Origin: an uncultured Erysipelotrichaceae bacterium
GTDB taxonomy: Bacteria > Bacillota_I > Bacilli_A > Erysipelotrichales > Erysipelotrichaceae
DNA length: 56,373 nt
Assembly: GCA_934725085.1 (NCBI GenBank)
Contig: CAKVAL010000007.1
Coordinates: 1-56,373, forward strand
Direction of reading: 5' to 3'
In this document: positions 31,683 to 40,203 of the stretch, piece by piece
Layout: every line of letters starts with the position of its first letter
Position numbering within the stretch: position 1 is the first letter of the stretch
Notes under the pieces: generated by a model
Told to the model about the DNA's origin: nothing
Database searches by the model: none
Seen by the model: only the letters and a program-made list of their open reading frames with translations
Translations under genes and position numbers: made by a program

Positions 31683-33092
31683 ATGCATGAAAATATAAAG
31701 AATACAAGGGTGATCACGTTGATGGTGGCACTGGCACTGTTTAATTTTATCTTTCTGGGAACAGAATATCTTTTTGACAACATGATGTCTCTTGTGACAT
31801 CTCCTGAATGTGTCATAGCGGCACAAGGATATATCTTAGGCGCCAGTGTTATAGGGTTTGTGCTTTATCCATGGCTATCTATAAAGATTCCTGAAAGTGT
31901 ACATGCCATTGCAGTATTTACAGGAGCACTAGCAGAAATTATATGTATATTCGTTATCTGGCAACACGCTTTTTATGCATTGATCTTAGTCGCGGGATGT
32001 CTTGCTTATGTGCTTTTAGGAATCGTAGGGAGTGCTGTGCATTATCATTTATCTTGTGTGGTAAAGCGTGATTCTCTTGCGAAAACAGTGAGTATTTCGT
32101 ATGCACTTGGTATCTTGTTTCAATATCTAAATACTCATCTTATGCAGAATTCTATAGCGGAATCAATTATTCTTGCGGTTTCTTCTGCTGTTGTTGCGCT
32201 ATTGTTGTTAAAGGCTGAACAAGAACAGATGGATAGTGAAGATGTGGAATCTTTAAAAAGGATAGAAAATCCAAATCTTGTAGGATTGGCGTTAATAAGT
32301 GTGGTGATGTTGATGACCTGCATTTTTTCCACATTGGATGCTGAGGTTACACTTGTACATGTATCAGGAAATGGAGACGTGGGAAACTGGCCAAGACTGT
32401 TACTGGCGCTAAGTGCTTTATTTGCGGGTGTATTCTATGATGCCTGTCATCAAAAATACATGAACCTGATTATGTATGGTGTTACAATCTTATCTACTTT
32501 ATGTATTGTGGTGATGGAAAATGGTGGATCTTTTTACACAGGTTTAGTAGTCTTTTATCTTTCAGCAGGCTTCTTTGTGGTGTACTTTACTAGTAGTTTT
32601 ATGAAACTTTCATATCAGATGAATTTGCCTCAATTGTGGGCAGGACTTGGAAGAGCTGTGAACAATGTCTGTGCCTTTATTATGTCTTCACTTTCTTTAA
32701 AATTGTTACAGTCTAATAACTCTGTTCTTAGAAATGGAGTAGTACTGTTATTGTTTGTGCTTATTTCTGTTGCGTTCTATTTCTATGTTTCTTTTTTGAA
32801 AACTTCAAAGGAAGAAGACATTGTAGAAGAAGCATCTATCAGTGAAGAAGAACGTCTACAACAATTCTCTAGAGCATTCTTGTTAACTCCAAGAGAAACG
32901 GAAGTACTTCATGTATTACTGGTGTCAGATGAAAATGTGCAAGAAATTGCTGAACAGTTGTTGATATCAAGAGCTGCTTTATATCGTCATATTACAAGTA
33001 TTAATGAAAAGACGAATACAAAGTCAAGAATTGGATTGGTACAGTTTTATTACCAGTTTAAAGGAGGAAAGACCCATGAAAAAGATTCTTAA
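31683..33092 (+). CDS. Polytopic membrane protein with C-terminal LuxR helix-turn-helix
   Basis: About 12 hydrophobic segments over residues 8-375 in an MFS-like layout, then a linker and a LuxR-type DNA-binding domain (about 400-465: LLTPRETEVLHVLLV, VQEIAEQLLISRAALYRHIT). It resembles the large membrane-LuxR family known mainly from Eggerthellaceae, in which the membrane part presumably senses a ligand and the tail binds DNA from the membrane. It is followed by two lipoprotein genes (overlaps of 17 and 10 bases) and faces the zinc-ribbon gene across a region with paired operator-like sites. GAGGT precedes the ATG. Confidence 0.85.
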   Translation: MHENIKNTRVITLMVALALFNFIFLGTEYLFDNMMSLVTSPECVIAAQGYILGASVIGFVLYPWLSIKIPESVHAIAVFTGALAEIICIFVIWQHAFYALILVAGCLAYVLLGIVGSAVHYHLSCVVKRDSLAKTVSISYALGILFQYLNTHLMQNSIAESIILAVSSAVVALLLLKAEQEQMDSEDVESLKRIENPNLVGLALISVVMLMTCIFSTLDAEVTLVHVSGNGDVGNWPRLLLALSALFAGVFYDACHQKYMNLIMYGVTILSTLCIVVMENGGSFYTGLVVFYLSAGFFVVYFTSSFMKLSYQMNLPQLWAGLGRAVNNVCAFIMSSLSLKLLQSNNSVLRNGVVLLLFVLISVAFYFYVSFLKTSKEEDIVEEASISEEERLQQFSRAFLLTPRETEVLHVLLVSDENVQEIAEQLLISRAALYRHITSINEKTNTKSRIGLVQFYYQFKGGKTHEKDS

Positions 33093-33765
33093 ATATGCAG
33101 GTGTTGTAACGTTGGTGATGGTTGGTGTGCTTTGTACTGGTTGTACAAAGCCGATGGATAATGAAGGGAAAACAGATGCTTTGAAACCTTATCAGGTAAG
33201 TGAACTGATAGTTTTATCTAGGTGGTATTACAATCAAAGAAATGGTTATTTGCCTCCTGAAGTAGAGTGGCAAGAGAATGAGGATGAAACTTTTATAATT
33301 AAGCTCTATGAGTTTGTAAAGGATGATGAAGGTATTGGCCATACTGCAACTTCTGCTATCTATGCGGTAGATGCATATGGGAAAGGGAAAGAAGAAATTA
33401 TGTTAGAAGATGTAGAATTTCCTGAAGTCTCTGTTGCGGAAATTGTCTTATATATGGAAGAGCCTGTAGAGTTAACATATATCGCTAATACAGAAGCGCA
33501 TAAAGAGTGGAATATAAAGGATCAGACGGTTCTAGAAGAATGTTTCAAAGCTTTGGAAACTATAAATATAAAGGAAAAGAGTGATGTGCGTACTGTGGAT
33601 GCAGAAGAAATATTGGTGTTCAAATTAGCGAATGGTACTGAATGGACGCTGACTTTTGAAAATGGTAATTTCAGGAGAAATTCTACGGTTTATATAACAG
33701 AAGGCTATGCAAAAGTAAGAAAGGTGTTAATAGAATATCTTAAAGAGGAGGGGCTATGGAATTGA
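33076..33765 (+). CDS. Lipoprotein of unknown function in the LuxR operon
   Basis: 229 residues with signal peptide and lipobox LCTGC (Cys23). The mature part is acidic with one clear compact region (VFKLANGTEWTLTFENGNF) that looks like beta strands. The ATG at 33076 has AAAGGAGG upstream, and the gene overlaps the LuxR gene by 17 bases, so the two are translationally coupled. Because it is co-expressed with a membrane regulator, it could be a ligand-binding or sensor-modulating partner, but that is inference. No family recognised. Confidence 0.75.
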   Translation: MKKILKYAGVVTLVMVGVLCTGCTKPMDNEGKTDALKPYQVSELIVLSRWYYNQRNGYLPPEVEWQENEDETFIIKLYEFVKDDEGIGHTATSAIYAVDAYGKGKEEIMLEDVEFPEVSVAEIVLYMEEPVELTYIANTEAHKEWNIKDQTVLEECFKALETINIKEKSDVRTVDAEEILVFKLANGTEWTLTFENGNFRRNSTVYITEGYAKVRKVLIEYLKEEGLWN

Positions 33766-35093
33766 AGAAAAAATTTAACATATGGATGTTGGTGTGTATG
33801 TTATTGGTTACATTACTTACAGGATGTGGCAAGAATAGTCAAAATGCTGATTTTCTAACGGGTACCTGGACTTTAACAGGTATGAAATATGATGGAGATA
33901 CCTATACCAAACAAGATATTGAAGATGCAGGTGCTGGAATAACTTTGGAGTTGTTTAAAGATGGCACAGGAACAATGTTGTATGATGGAACAAGTACAAA
34001 GTTGACTTGGGATGCAAAAGAAATTCATACTGAAGCTGGTACAGATACATATGTACTTAAAGATGGTGTCTTGACTATTTATGAAGAGACAACAGAGATG
34101 TATTTTGAAAAAAATAATAGTACATCTTCAAAGAAAGATAAAGCTGTGGAAGATAACTGGGAAGTTGTAGAATTACCTTCTTCGTTAGATCTTGTGCCTT
34201 ACAGCTGTGTAGATTTTACTATGAATATTCCTCAGGGTTGGGTGGTTGAAGAGGCACCAACTTATGTAGGCATGCTTCATGTTTTAAGGGTTTATGATCC
34301 AAGTAATCCAATTAATCAGATTGTGATGATGCCTAAGGCAGAACCGTTTTTTCCAAACGATGATGTACGACAAATATTTGGGATGAATAATGCGATATAT
34401 GGTTTATGTCCAGTGTTGAGTAATGTGTCTACCCAAGGTGTTTTCGAAGTATTCACTCAATATGTGACAGCTCTAGAAGCTAATGAAGTATATAATTCTG
34501 TTTCTTTACCGCATATTGAAAATTTTAATGTATTAGAGAGTTTTGTGAGTAATTCAAATTTAAGTTCTGTTTCTGTTTCTTCTGAGGTCCTAAGGGCTAC
34601 TTTTACTCAAAATGAAGTAGAAGGAGAGGGAATGTTTACGGCGGATGTTGTTCCTTTTGCGTTGGAACTTGGAACCGGTTATTATATGGTTTATAACTTG
34701 TGTTTTATAACAGCTGCTAAGGATGATTTCCAAAATTTGGCAAATGCTCTTAATAAGTCTTTGGGAAGTTTAGAGTATTCAGATGTGTTTGTAAGTTCGG
34801 CGATGAGTCAGAGCGATCAACAAGTTGTGACTTCACAGAATCTAAGCAGAATAGCTAGTGAAACTTCAGATATGATTATGTCTAGTTGGGAAAATAGAAA
34901 TGCTTCTTTTGATATTATGTCTCAGAAACAAAGTGATGCGACAATGGGGTATGAAAGAATTCAGGATACACAGACAGGCGAAATCATTAAGATTGATAAT
35001 GGATTTATGGATCATTATGATGGAACAAGATATACTACGATTACAGATGCACAATATGCAGATCCTGTAGATAAGGTGGTTCATATCAAGTAG
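33756..35093 (+). CDS. Lipoprotein, probable paralogue of the zinc-ribbon protein
   Basis: 445 residues. Signal peptide and lipobox LLTGC (Cys24) come first. Residues about 30-125 form a small domain with TGTWTLTGMKYDG, like lipocalin-type DUFs of Bacillota lipoproteins. From about 155 it aligns with the cytosolic protein at 30286: FTMNIPQGW, then SQNLSRIASETSDM, then a DTQTGEIIKI-containing C-terminus. It overlaps the preceding lipoprotein gene by 10 bases and has GAGGAGGGG upstream. With its divergent paralogue it brackets the LuxR gene. A strong terminator follows. Function unknown. Confidence 0.75.
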   Translation: MELKKKFNIWMLVCMLLVTLLTGCGKNSQNADFLTGTWTLTGMKYDGDTYTKQDIEDAGAGITLELFKDGTGTMLYDGTSTKLTWDAKEIHTEAGTDTYVLKDGVLTIYEETTEMYFEKNNSTSSKKDKAVEDNWEVVELPSSLDLVPYSCVDFTMNIPQGWVVEEAPTYVGMLHVLRVYDPSNPINQIVMMPKAEPFFPNDDVRQIFGMNNAIYGLCPVLSNVSTQGVFEVFTQYVTALEANEVYNSVSLPHIENFNVLESFVSNSNLSSVSVSSEVLRATFTQNEVEGEGMFTADVVPFALELGTGYYMVYNLCFITAAKDDFQNLANALNKSLGSLEYSDVFVSSAMSQSDQQVVTSQNLSRIASETSDMIMSSWENRNASFDIMSQKQSDATMGYERIQDTQTGEIIKIDNGFMDHYDGTRYTTITDAQYADPVDKVVHIK

Positions 35094-35105
35094 CTAGATA
35101 TTATT

Positions 35106-35135
35106 GTCGAATACTTTGGGGGTATTCGACTTTTT
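35106..35135 (+). terminator. Terminator of the LuxR-lipoprotein operon
   Basis: GTCGAATAC (35106-35114) pairs perfectly with GTATTCGAC (35122-35130), followed by five T residues. Confidence 0.92.
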
Positions 35136-35187
35136 AGTTGTAGTATCTTTATGAAAAATGAATTTACATAGCTATTTTTGTCTATAT

Positions 35188-35299
35188 TGTAAAAAATGTT
35201 AGAAAACTTATATAAAAGTATGTAAAAAATGTTGTTAATGTGGTCTAAATATATGTAAAAAATGTTAATATAAAGGCGTAAATATATGTAAAAAATGCT
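35188..35299 (+). repeat. Four direct repeats at exact 33-bp period upstream of an AAA ATPase gene
   Basis: TGTAAAAAATGTT starts at 35188, 35221, 35254 and 35287 (the last copy ends GCT), always 33 bases apart. Units 2 and 3 also share a TAAATATA end. The bases between are diverged. The last unit ends in the ribosome site GGAGG and the ATG at 35309. About three helical turns per unit would place all copies on one DNA face. Confidence 0.9.
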
Positions 35300-35308
35300 G
35301 GAGGCCTT

Positions 35309-36661
35309 ATGTTAAAGAGAAAAATTGATGTATTTTTAGAAGAATGGAAAAATAGAGAACATAATCCTTTAATTATTAAAGGGGCAAGACAAATAGGTAA
35401 GACTACTTCAATAATGGAGTTCGCGAAGAAAAATTATGAGAGTGTAATTGAAATTAACTTCATTTCTAATCCTGAATATATTCAAATATTTAAGGGCGGT
35501 TTTGATGTTGATTCTGTTGTTTTAGAATTGTCTATTCTTAATCCTAATTTAAAGTTTATTCCTAATAATACATTAATCTTCTTTGATGAGGTCCAAGAAT
35601 ACATGGATGCGACAACATCTTTAAAGTTCTTTGCGTTGGATAAAAGATTTGATGTGATTTGTTCAGGTTCGGCCCTTGGTGTTAAATATAATAAGGTTAA
35701 AAGTGTAGCGGTTGGTTTTAAAGAAGACTACACAATGTACTCGTTAGACTTTGAAGAGTTTTTATGGGCAAAAGGATATGAAGATAATATTATTAATAGT
35801 TTGTTTAATAATGCATTGGAATTAAAGCCATACTCAGATTTAGTCTTAGATAAGATGAATTCTTTATTTATGGAATATATTCTTACAGGTGGTATGCCAA
35901 AGATTGTTTCTACCTATATATCACAAGGCAATTATTCAGGTATTCCTGATAGGCAGAAGCAATTGTATCAAGATTATTTAGATGATATCAGAAAGTATGT
36001 GGAAGGCTTGGATGCAAGTAGAGTAGAGAATATGTATCTACATGTAGCATCGCAACTTGGTAAAGATAATCCAAAGTTTCAGATTACGAAATTAGGCCAT
36101 GGAGCTAGGGCTTTTCAATATGAAGGTTGCGCCCAATGGTTGGCTGATGCAGGTGTTGTGAATATTGGCTATTGTTTAAATTCTTTAAGCTTGCCTTTAA
36201 AGGGTAATGAGAATCCTAATAATTATCGTGTTTATTTTGCGGATACTTCATTGTTGATAGCTTCTATGGATGAAGAAAGTAGAAAAGATTTATTGGTTTC
36301 TAAAAACTTAGATGTTTATAAGGGAGCCTTATATGAGAACTTTGCGGCTGAGGCTTTAATGAAACAAGGTTATGATTTGTTCTTTTATAGAAGCGAAGAT
36401 TCTAGAACGGAATTAGATTTTTTAATTAGAATTAAAGATAATATTGTGCCTATTGAGATAAAGGCTAATAAGGGAAGTGCAAGATCACTTAATACGGTGA
36501 TTGATGATAAGAAAATAGATGAGATTAAGTATGGCATTAAGTTTTCTAATAATAATATTGGTGTAGCTAATAATGTGCTTACTTTACCTTTCTTTACCTT
36601 ATTTATGTTAAAGAGAGTTATAACTAATATGAAAGATACGAAGTTTGAGGAATTTGTATGA
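35309..36661 (+). CDS. AAA ATPase with C-terminal DUF4143
   Basis: 450 residues. The N-terminal AAA_14 domain has Walker A IKGARQIGKTTS (about residues 23-34) and Walker B TLIFFDEVQEY, plus an arginine-rich region. The C-terminal DUF4143 domain has YENFAAEALMKQGYDLFFYR and TELDFLIRIKDNIVPIEIKA, a PD-(D/E)xK-like nuclease fold arrangement in which E-x-K is visible. Members are common, variably present genes of gut bacteria with unknown role. Upstream lies a 33-bp repeat array that ends at its ribosome site. It overlaps the amidotransferase gene by 4 bases (ATGA). Confidence 0.87.
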   Translation: MLKRKIDVFLEEWKNREHNPLIIKGARQIGKTTSIMEFAKKNYESVIEINFISNPEYIQIFKGGFDVDSVVLELSILNPNLKFIPNNTLIFFDEVQEYMDATTSLKFFALDKRFDVICSGSALGVKYNKVKSVAVGFKEDYTMYSLDFEEFLWAKGYEDNIINSLFNNALELKPYSDLVLDKMNSLFMEYILTGGMPKIVSTYISQGNYSGIPDRQKQLYQDYLDDIRKYVEGLDASRVENMYLHVASQLGKDNPKFQITKLGHGARAFQYEGCAQWLADAGVVNIGYCLNSLSLPLKGNENPNNYRVYFADTSLLIASMDEESRKDLLVSKNLDVYKGALYENFAAEALMKQGYDLFFYRSEDSRTELDFLIRIKDNIVPIEIKANKGSARSLNTVIDDKKIDEIKYGIKFSNNNIGVANNVLTLPFFTLFMLKRVITNMKDTKFEEFV

Positions 36662-37293
36662 TGTTAAAAATTGCGGTTACTACAAGATTTATTAGACAAG
36701 ACTTTGGTGGTGGTTACTACTATGTAAACAATGCCAATGTGAGAATGTTTAATGATAATAATGTGATATTAGTTCCTGTTACATGCAAGATGGAAAAGGA
36801 TTTTATTCTTGATACATGTGATGGTTTGTTTGTACCAGGAGGTTGTGATGTTGATCCTAAGAATTATGGTGAGGATTTTAATGGGGCTAAGGAATGTTTT
36901 GATTTCATTGATGATTTAGATATTTTCTATATTAAAGCTTTTCACTCTGCTAAAAAGCCAATTCTTGGAATATGTAGGGGTCTACAAATAATTAATGTGG
37001 CCTTTGGTGGTACTTTGTATCAAGACATTGGTGGCCATAGTGATACTAAGCATTTTGTTAATGTGGAAAAAGATAGTTTTATATACGATATATACAAAGA
37101 AGATAAGCTAGAGGTAAATAGTTTTCATCATCAAATCATCAAAGACTTGGGCAAAGGTTTAAGAGCGATTGCTAAGTCAGATGAGGGATATATTGAAGCT
37201 ATTGAGGGCGATAATATCTATGCTGTACAGTGGCATCCTGAAATCTATGATAGTGATAGGTTTATAAGATATTTTATTGATAAGGTATTCTAA
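36658..37293 (+). CDS. Class I glutamine amidotransferase-like (gamma-glutamyl-GABA hydrolase type)
   Basis: A peptidase C26 family protein of 211 residues. The nucleophile elbow is GICRGLQIINVAFGG (Cys near residue 103), with the oxyanion motif FVPGGCDVDPKNYG before it and the His-Glu of VQWHPE near the end. It resembles PuuD, which hydrolyses gamma-glutamyl amides, but it is shorter and lacks a polyamine context, so the substrate is open. Its start overlaps the AAA ATPase stop. A CCCC-CGT-GGGG hairpin follows without a T tail. Confidence 0.85.
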   Translation: MMLKIAVTTRFIRQDFGGGYYYVNNANVRMFNDNNVILVPVTCKMEKDFILDTCDGLFVPGGCDVDPKNYGEDFNGAKECFDFIDDLDIFYIKAFHSAKKPILGICRGLQIINVAFGGTLYQDIGGHSDTKHFVNVEKDSFIYDIYKEDKLEVNSFHHQIIKDLGKGLRAIAKSDEGYIEAIEGDNIYAVQWHPEIYDSDRFIRYFIDKVF

Positions 37294-37329
37294 ACCCCCG
37301 TGGGGCTTATAAAACAATAATAGGATGGG

Positions 37330-37335
37330 TATAAT
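37330..37335 (+). promoter_or_regulatory. -10 box positioned for a leaderless ecfA1 transcript
   Basis: TATAAT ends 6 bases before the ATG at 37342. The nearest purine-rich stretch (GGATGGG) is upstream of the box and would not be in the mRNA. The -35 is weak (TTATAA, 17 bases upstream). Confidence 0.45.
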
Positions 37336-37341
37336 CTTTTT

Positions 37342-38133
37342 ATGGCTTTTATTGAGATAAAAGATTTAAGTTATGCCTATGATGATAAGCTTGTGTTAAA
37401 CAAGCTTTCTTTAAGTATTGAAAAGGGTGAATATCTTTGTATCTTAGGGAAGAACGGTAGTGGTAAGTCTACCTTAGCTAGGTGTTTAAATGGTATTTTG
37501 AAGCCAAGTGAAGGTAGTATTAAGGTTGATAATCATTCTACTGAACTTAATAGATATGTAGGAATGGTCTTCCAAAATCCTGATAACCAATTTGTATCAT
37601 CTATAATTTCTGAAGACTTGGCTTTTTATCCTGAGAATCTAGATAAGAGTGATATTGATATGCGTATTAAATCAGCTTTAGTTGATGTAGATATGGAAGG
37701 TTTTGAGGATAGATCAACTCATTTCTTGTCTGGTGGTCAGAAACAAAGAATTGCGATAGCAGGTATATTAACAGCTGATTTGGATACGATTATTTTTGAT
37801 GAAGTAACAACAATGTTAGATCCTAAGGGCAAAGAGGATGTTTTAAATATCATCGATAGACTACATAAAAAGGGTAAGACTATTATTATGATTACTCATG
37901 ATATTAACGAGGCTATTAGGGCTGATAGGATTGTGGTTATTAATGATGGAAATATCATAAGAGATGGTAGTGCTAGGGATGTTTTGAGTGATGTTGAATT
38001 ACTTACTACTAATAATATTGAAGTTCCTTTGTGCGTGAGAATCTATCATGATTTAAAAAATAAAGGTATCGAATTAGAAAAGTGTCCAATCAATGAAGAT
38101 GAGTTGATGGAGGCCTTATGTCAATTGAATTAA
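37342..38133 (+). CDS. ecfA1: ECF transporter ATPase EcfA1
   Basis: One of the two ATPases of an energy-coupling factor vitamin or metal transporter. ABC motifs: Walker A LGKNGSGKST (about residues 36-45), Q-loop VFQNPDNQFV, signature LSGGQKQR, Walker B TIIFDEVTTMLDP (Glu present) and the switch MITHD. It heads the operon ecfA1-ecfA2-ecfT-S component-methyltransferase and overlaps ecfA2 by 16 bases. The start has no Shine-Dalgarno sequence. The module may be a shared (group II) energiser for other S components in the genome. Confidence 0.94.
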   Translation: MAFIEIKDLSYAYDDKLVLNKLSLSIEKGEYLCILGKNGSGKSTLARCLNGILKPSEGSIKVDNHSTELNRYVGMVFQNPDNQFVSSIISEDLAFYPENLDKSDIDMRIKSALVDVDMEGFEDRSTHFLSGGQKQRIAIAGILTADLDTIIFDEVTTMLDPKGKEDVLNIIDRLHKKGKTIIMITHDINEAIRADRIVVINDGNIIRDGSARDVLSDVELLTTNNIEVPLCVRIYHDLKNKGIELEKCPINEDELMEALCQLN

Positions 38134-38894
38134 GGAATGTGTCTTTTACTTATCTTAAGACTATTAAGGCTTTAGAGAATATCAATTTGAAGATAGAAGA
38201 TGGTGACTTTGTTGGCATCATTGGTAAGACGGGTAGTGGTAAGTCCACTTTATTGGATATATTGGCTTCACTTGTTAAACCAACAAGTGGAGAGCTTAAC
38301 TATGTTGGGTTAAAAAGGGATGATATCGGGGTTATTTTTCAGTTCGTGGAGAAGCAACTTTTTGAGTCTACGGTTGAAAAAGATGTTGGCTTTATCCTAA
38401 AGAATAAGGGTATTAAGGATGAGGGCCAAATAAGGGATGTCTTGGAATATTTAGGTTTCAATTACTCTGATGTCAAAGACAAATCACCATTGGAGTTTTC
38501 TATTGGTGAAAAGAGAAAAATTGCGATTGCGGGTGTACTGGTTGGAAAGCCTAAGGTCTTGATATTAGATGAAGCTTTTGCAGGTTTGGATAAGGATGGT
38601 AAGGATTCTTTGATTAAAATACTTCTTAAATTAAATAAAGAAGGTACTACCATCATTATGATTTCACATAGTAGTGATGTGATCTGTGAGTGTGCCAAAA
38701 GGGTAATTATCTTAAAAGATGGTTCTATCTATAAGGATGGAAAGCCTGAGGTGGTGTTTAAGGATTATCAAAAATTATTAAGTGATGGCATTGATGTTTC
38801 TTATGTTAGAAGAATAGCTGAGAAATTAGATTTAGATTGTATCAAGTATGATGACTTAATTGATGAAATAGAAAAGAGGCATGCGCATGAATAG
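38118..38894 (+). CDS. ecfA2: ECF transporter ATPase EcfA2
   Basis: The second ECF ATPase, 258 residues, with Walker A IGKTGSGKST, Q-loop IFQFVEKQLFE, Walker B VLILDEAFAGLD and switch MISHS. The signature loop is LEFSIGEKRKIAIAG, where the usual LSGGQ has become FSIGE. That is the degenerate form seen in EcfA2-type subunits, so only one composite site is expected to be fully canonical. It overlaps both neighbours (16 bases with ecfA1, 8 with ecfT), indicating tight coupling. Confidence 0.93.
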   Translation: MSIELRNVSFTYLKTIKALENINLKIEDGDFVGIIGKTGSGKSTLLDILASLVKPTSGELNYVGLKRDDIGVIFQFVEKQLFESTVEKDVGFILKNKGIKDEGQIRDVLEYLGFNYSDVKDKSPLEFSIGEKRKIAIAGVLVGKPKVLILDEAFAGLDKDGKDSLIKILLKLNKEGTTIIMISHSSDVICECAKRVIILKDGSIYKDGKPEVVFKDYQKLLSDGIDVSYVRRIAEKLDLDCIKYDDLIDEIEKRHAHE

Positions 38895-39675
38895 CTTACC
38901 GATTGGTTCTTATTTCAAGGGTGATTCTATCTTTCATAAGTGTGATGCGTATACTAAGATTATTACTTTAATTATTATGATGATTGCGGTAATTAAGACG
39001 CAAGGTTTAGAGTTTTATATTGTGTGGCTAATCATTATAGGTCTTTGTATAAAGGCATCTAAGATTGATATTGATAGTATTACAGGTTCTTTGACAAAAA
39101 CTTTAAAGTTTTGTGTAGTGGTCTTTCTAATGAACTTCTGTTTCTTTTCACCAGAAAATGCTTACTTTAGTTTCCTTATCTTTAATCCCTCATATTTGGG
39201 TTTAGTACAAGGGATTAATGTGGTTGGCAAGATGTTGTTGTTGATTATGATTACAACTATCTTACTAAGTACAACTAGTCCTTTAGATCTAACAAAGGGT
39301 ATTTCGATGTTTCTTTATCCTTTACAATATGTAGGCTTGAATGTTTGTGAGATTTCGATGATTCTTTCAATTTCTTTGACTTTTATTCCTACATTGTTTG
39401 AAGAGGCCGAGATGATAAGGAAGGCTCAGATAGCTAGAGGGGCCAAGCTTGATAGTAAAAATCTTATTACCAGGGCAACTTCAATTGTGCCGTTTGTGGT
39501 TCCGGTTTTTATTTCAGCATTTAAAAGAGCTGATGATTTAGCTCTTGCGCTAATAAGCAGGGGTATTGAACTTAAGAAAGATCGAAGAATTAAGTTTGAT
39601 GTTTCTTTGAATGCTTGCGATTATTACATTCTACTTATGAGTGTTTTAATATTATTATTGTTTATGTTTTTATAA
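38887..39675 (+). CDS. ecfT: ECF transporter transmembrane subunit EcfT
   Basis: The scaffold membrane subunit that connects the ATPases to the S component. It begins MNSLPIGSYFKGDSIFHKCD, typical for EcfT, and has several membrane segments. It also carries the coupling-helix motif ARGAKLDSK (the first A-R-G box); a second ARG-like box is seen as SRGIELKKD. I use the ATG at 38887, with GAGG 7 bases upstream, rather than 38881. Length 262. Confidence 0.93.
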   Translation: MNSLPIGSYFKGDSIFHKCDAYTKIITLIIMMIAVIKTQGLEFYIVWLIIIGLCIKASKIDIDSITGSLTKTLKFCVVVFLMNFCFFSPENAYFSFLIFNPSYLGLVQGINVVGKMLLLIMITTILLSTTSPLDLTKGISMFLYPLQYVGLNVCEISMILSISLTFIPTLFEEAEMIRKAQIARGAKLDSKNLITRATSIVPFVVPVFISAFKRADDLALALISRGIELKKDRRIKFDVSLNACDYYILLMSVLILLLFMFL

Positions 39676-39687
39676 GGGGGAAATTTT

Positions 39688-40203
39688 ATGACAAATACTA
39701 AAAAGGCAATAATTTGCGCAATTATGATTGCGATGTGTGTGGTGCTACCTATGGCGTTCCATGCGATTCCTAATGCTGGTTCTATTTATTTACCAATGCA
39801 TATTCCAGTATTACTTTGTGGTTTGGTTGCTGGTTGGCCATATGGTTTATTGTGTGGTATTGCAGGTCCTGTTATGTCTCATTTGATTACGGCTATGCCA
39901 GGTATTGGTTACTTACCTCAAATGGTAATTGAGTTAGCGGCATATGGTTTGATTACTGGTTTATTAATGAATTTTCTTCCAATTAAGAATGAAACTGCTA
40001 AGGTTTATACTTCTTTAGTTGGTGCAATGTTACTAGGTAGAGTAGTAAGTGGTGTTTCTAAGGCTCTTATTTTTGCGAAGGGTTCTTATTCTGTGACTCT
40101 TTGGGTTACTGGTTTGTTTGTGACTGGCCTACCTGGTATTATTATTCAAATCATCTTTATTCCAGTTATTTATTTTGCATTAAAGAAGGCTAAGCTTATT
40201 TAA
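39688..40203 (+). CDS. ECF transporter S component, substrate unknown
   Basis: A 171-residue membrane protein with about six hydrophobic segments, of the ECF_trnsprt/DUF3816 type (LPMHIPVLLCGLVAGWPYG and PGIGYLPQMVIELAAYG are the family hallmarks). S components bind the vitamin or cofactor. None of the riboswitches that usually reveal the substrate is present; the operon leader is too short. The methyltransferase that follows after zero bases may act on the imported compound or a derivative. AAGGGGG precedes the ATG. Confidence 0.87.
   Translation: MTNTKKAIICAIMIAMCVVLPMAFHAIPNAGSIYLPMHIPVLLCGLVAGWPYGLLCGIAGPVMSHLITAMPGIGYLPQMVIELAAYGLITGLLMNFLPIKNETAKVYTSLVGAMLLGRVVSGVSKALIFAKGSYSVTLWVTGLFVTGLPGIIIQIIFIPVIYFALKKAKLI

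Noticed and set aside
35188..35299. The 33-bp repeats as a CRISPR array
   Set aside because: The conserved word is only 13 bases, the intervening segments are 20 bases and partly alike, and there are no cas genes.
37293..37312. CCCC-CGT-GGGG hairpin as terminator of the amidotransferase gene
   Set aside because: The stem is short and no T tail follows. It is mentioned in the gene entry only.
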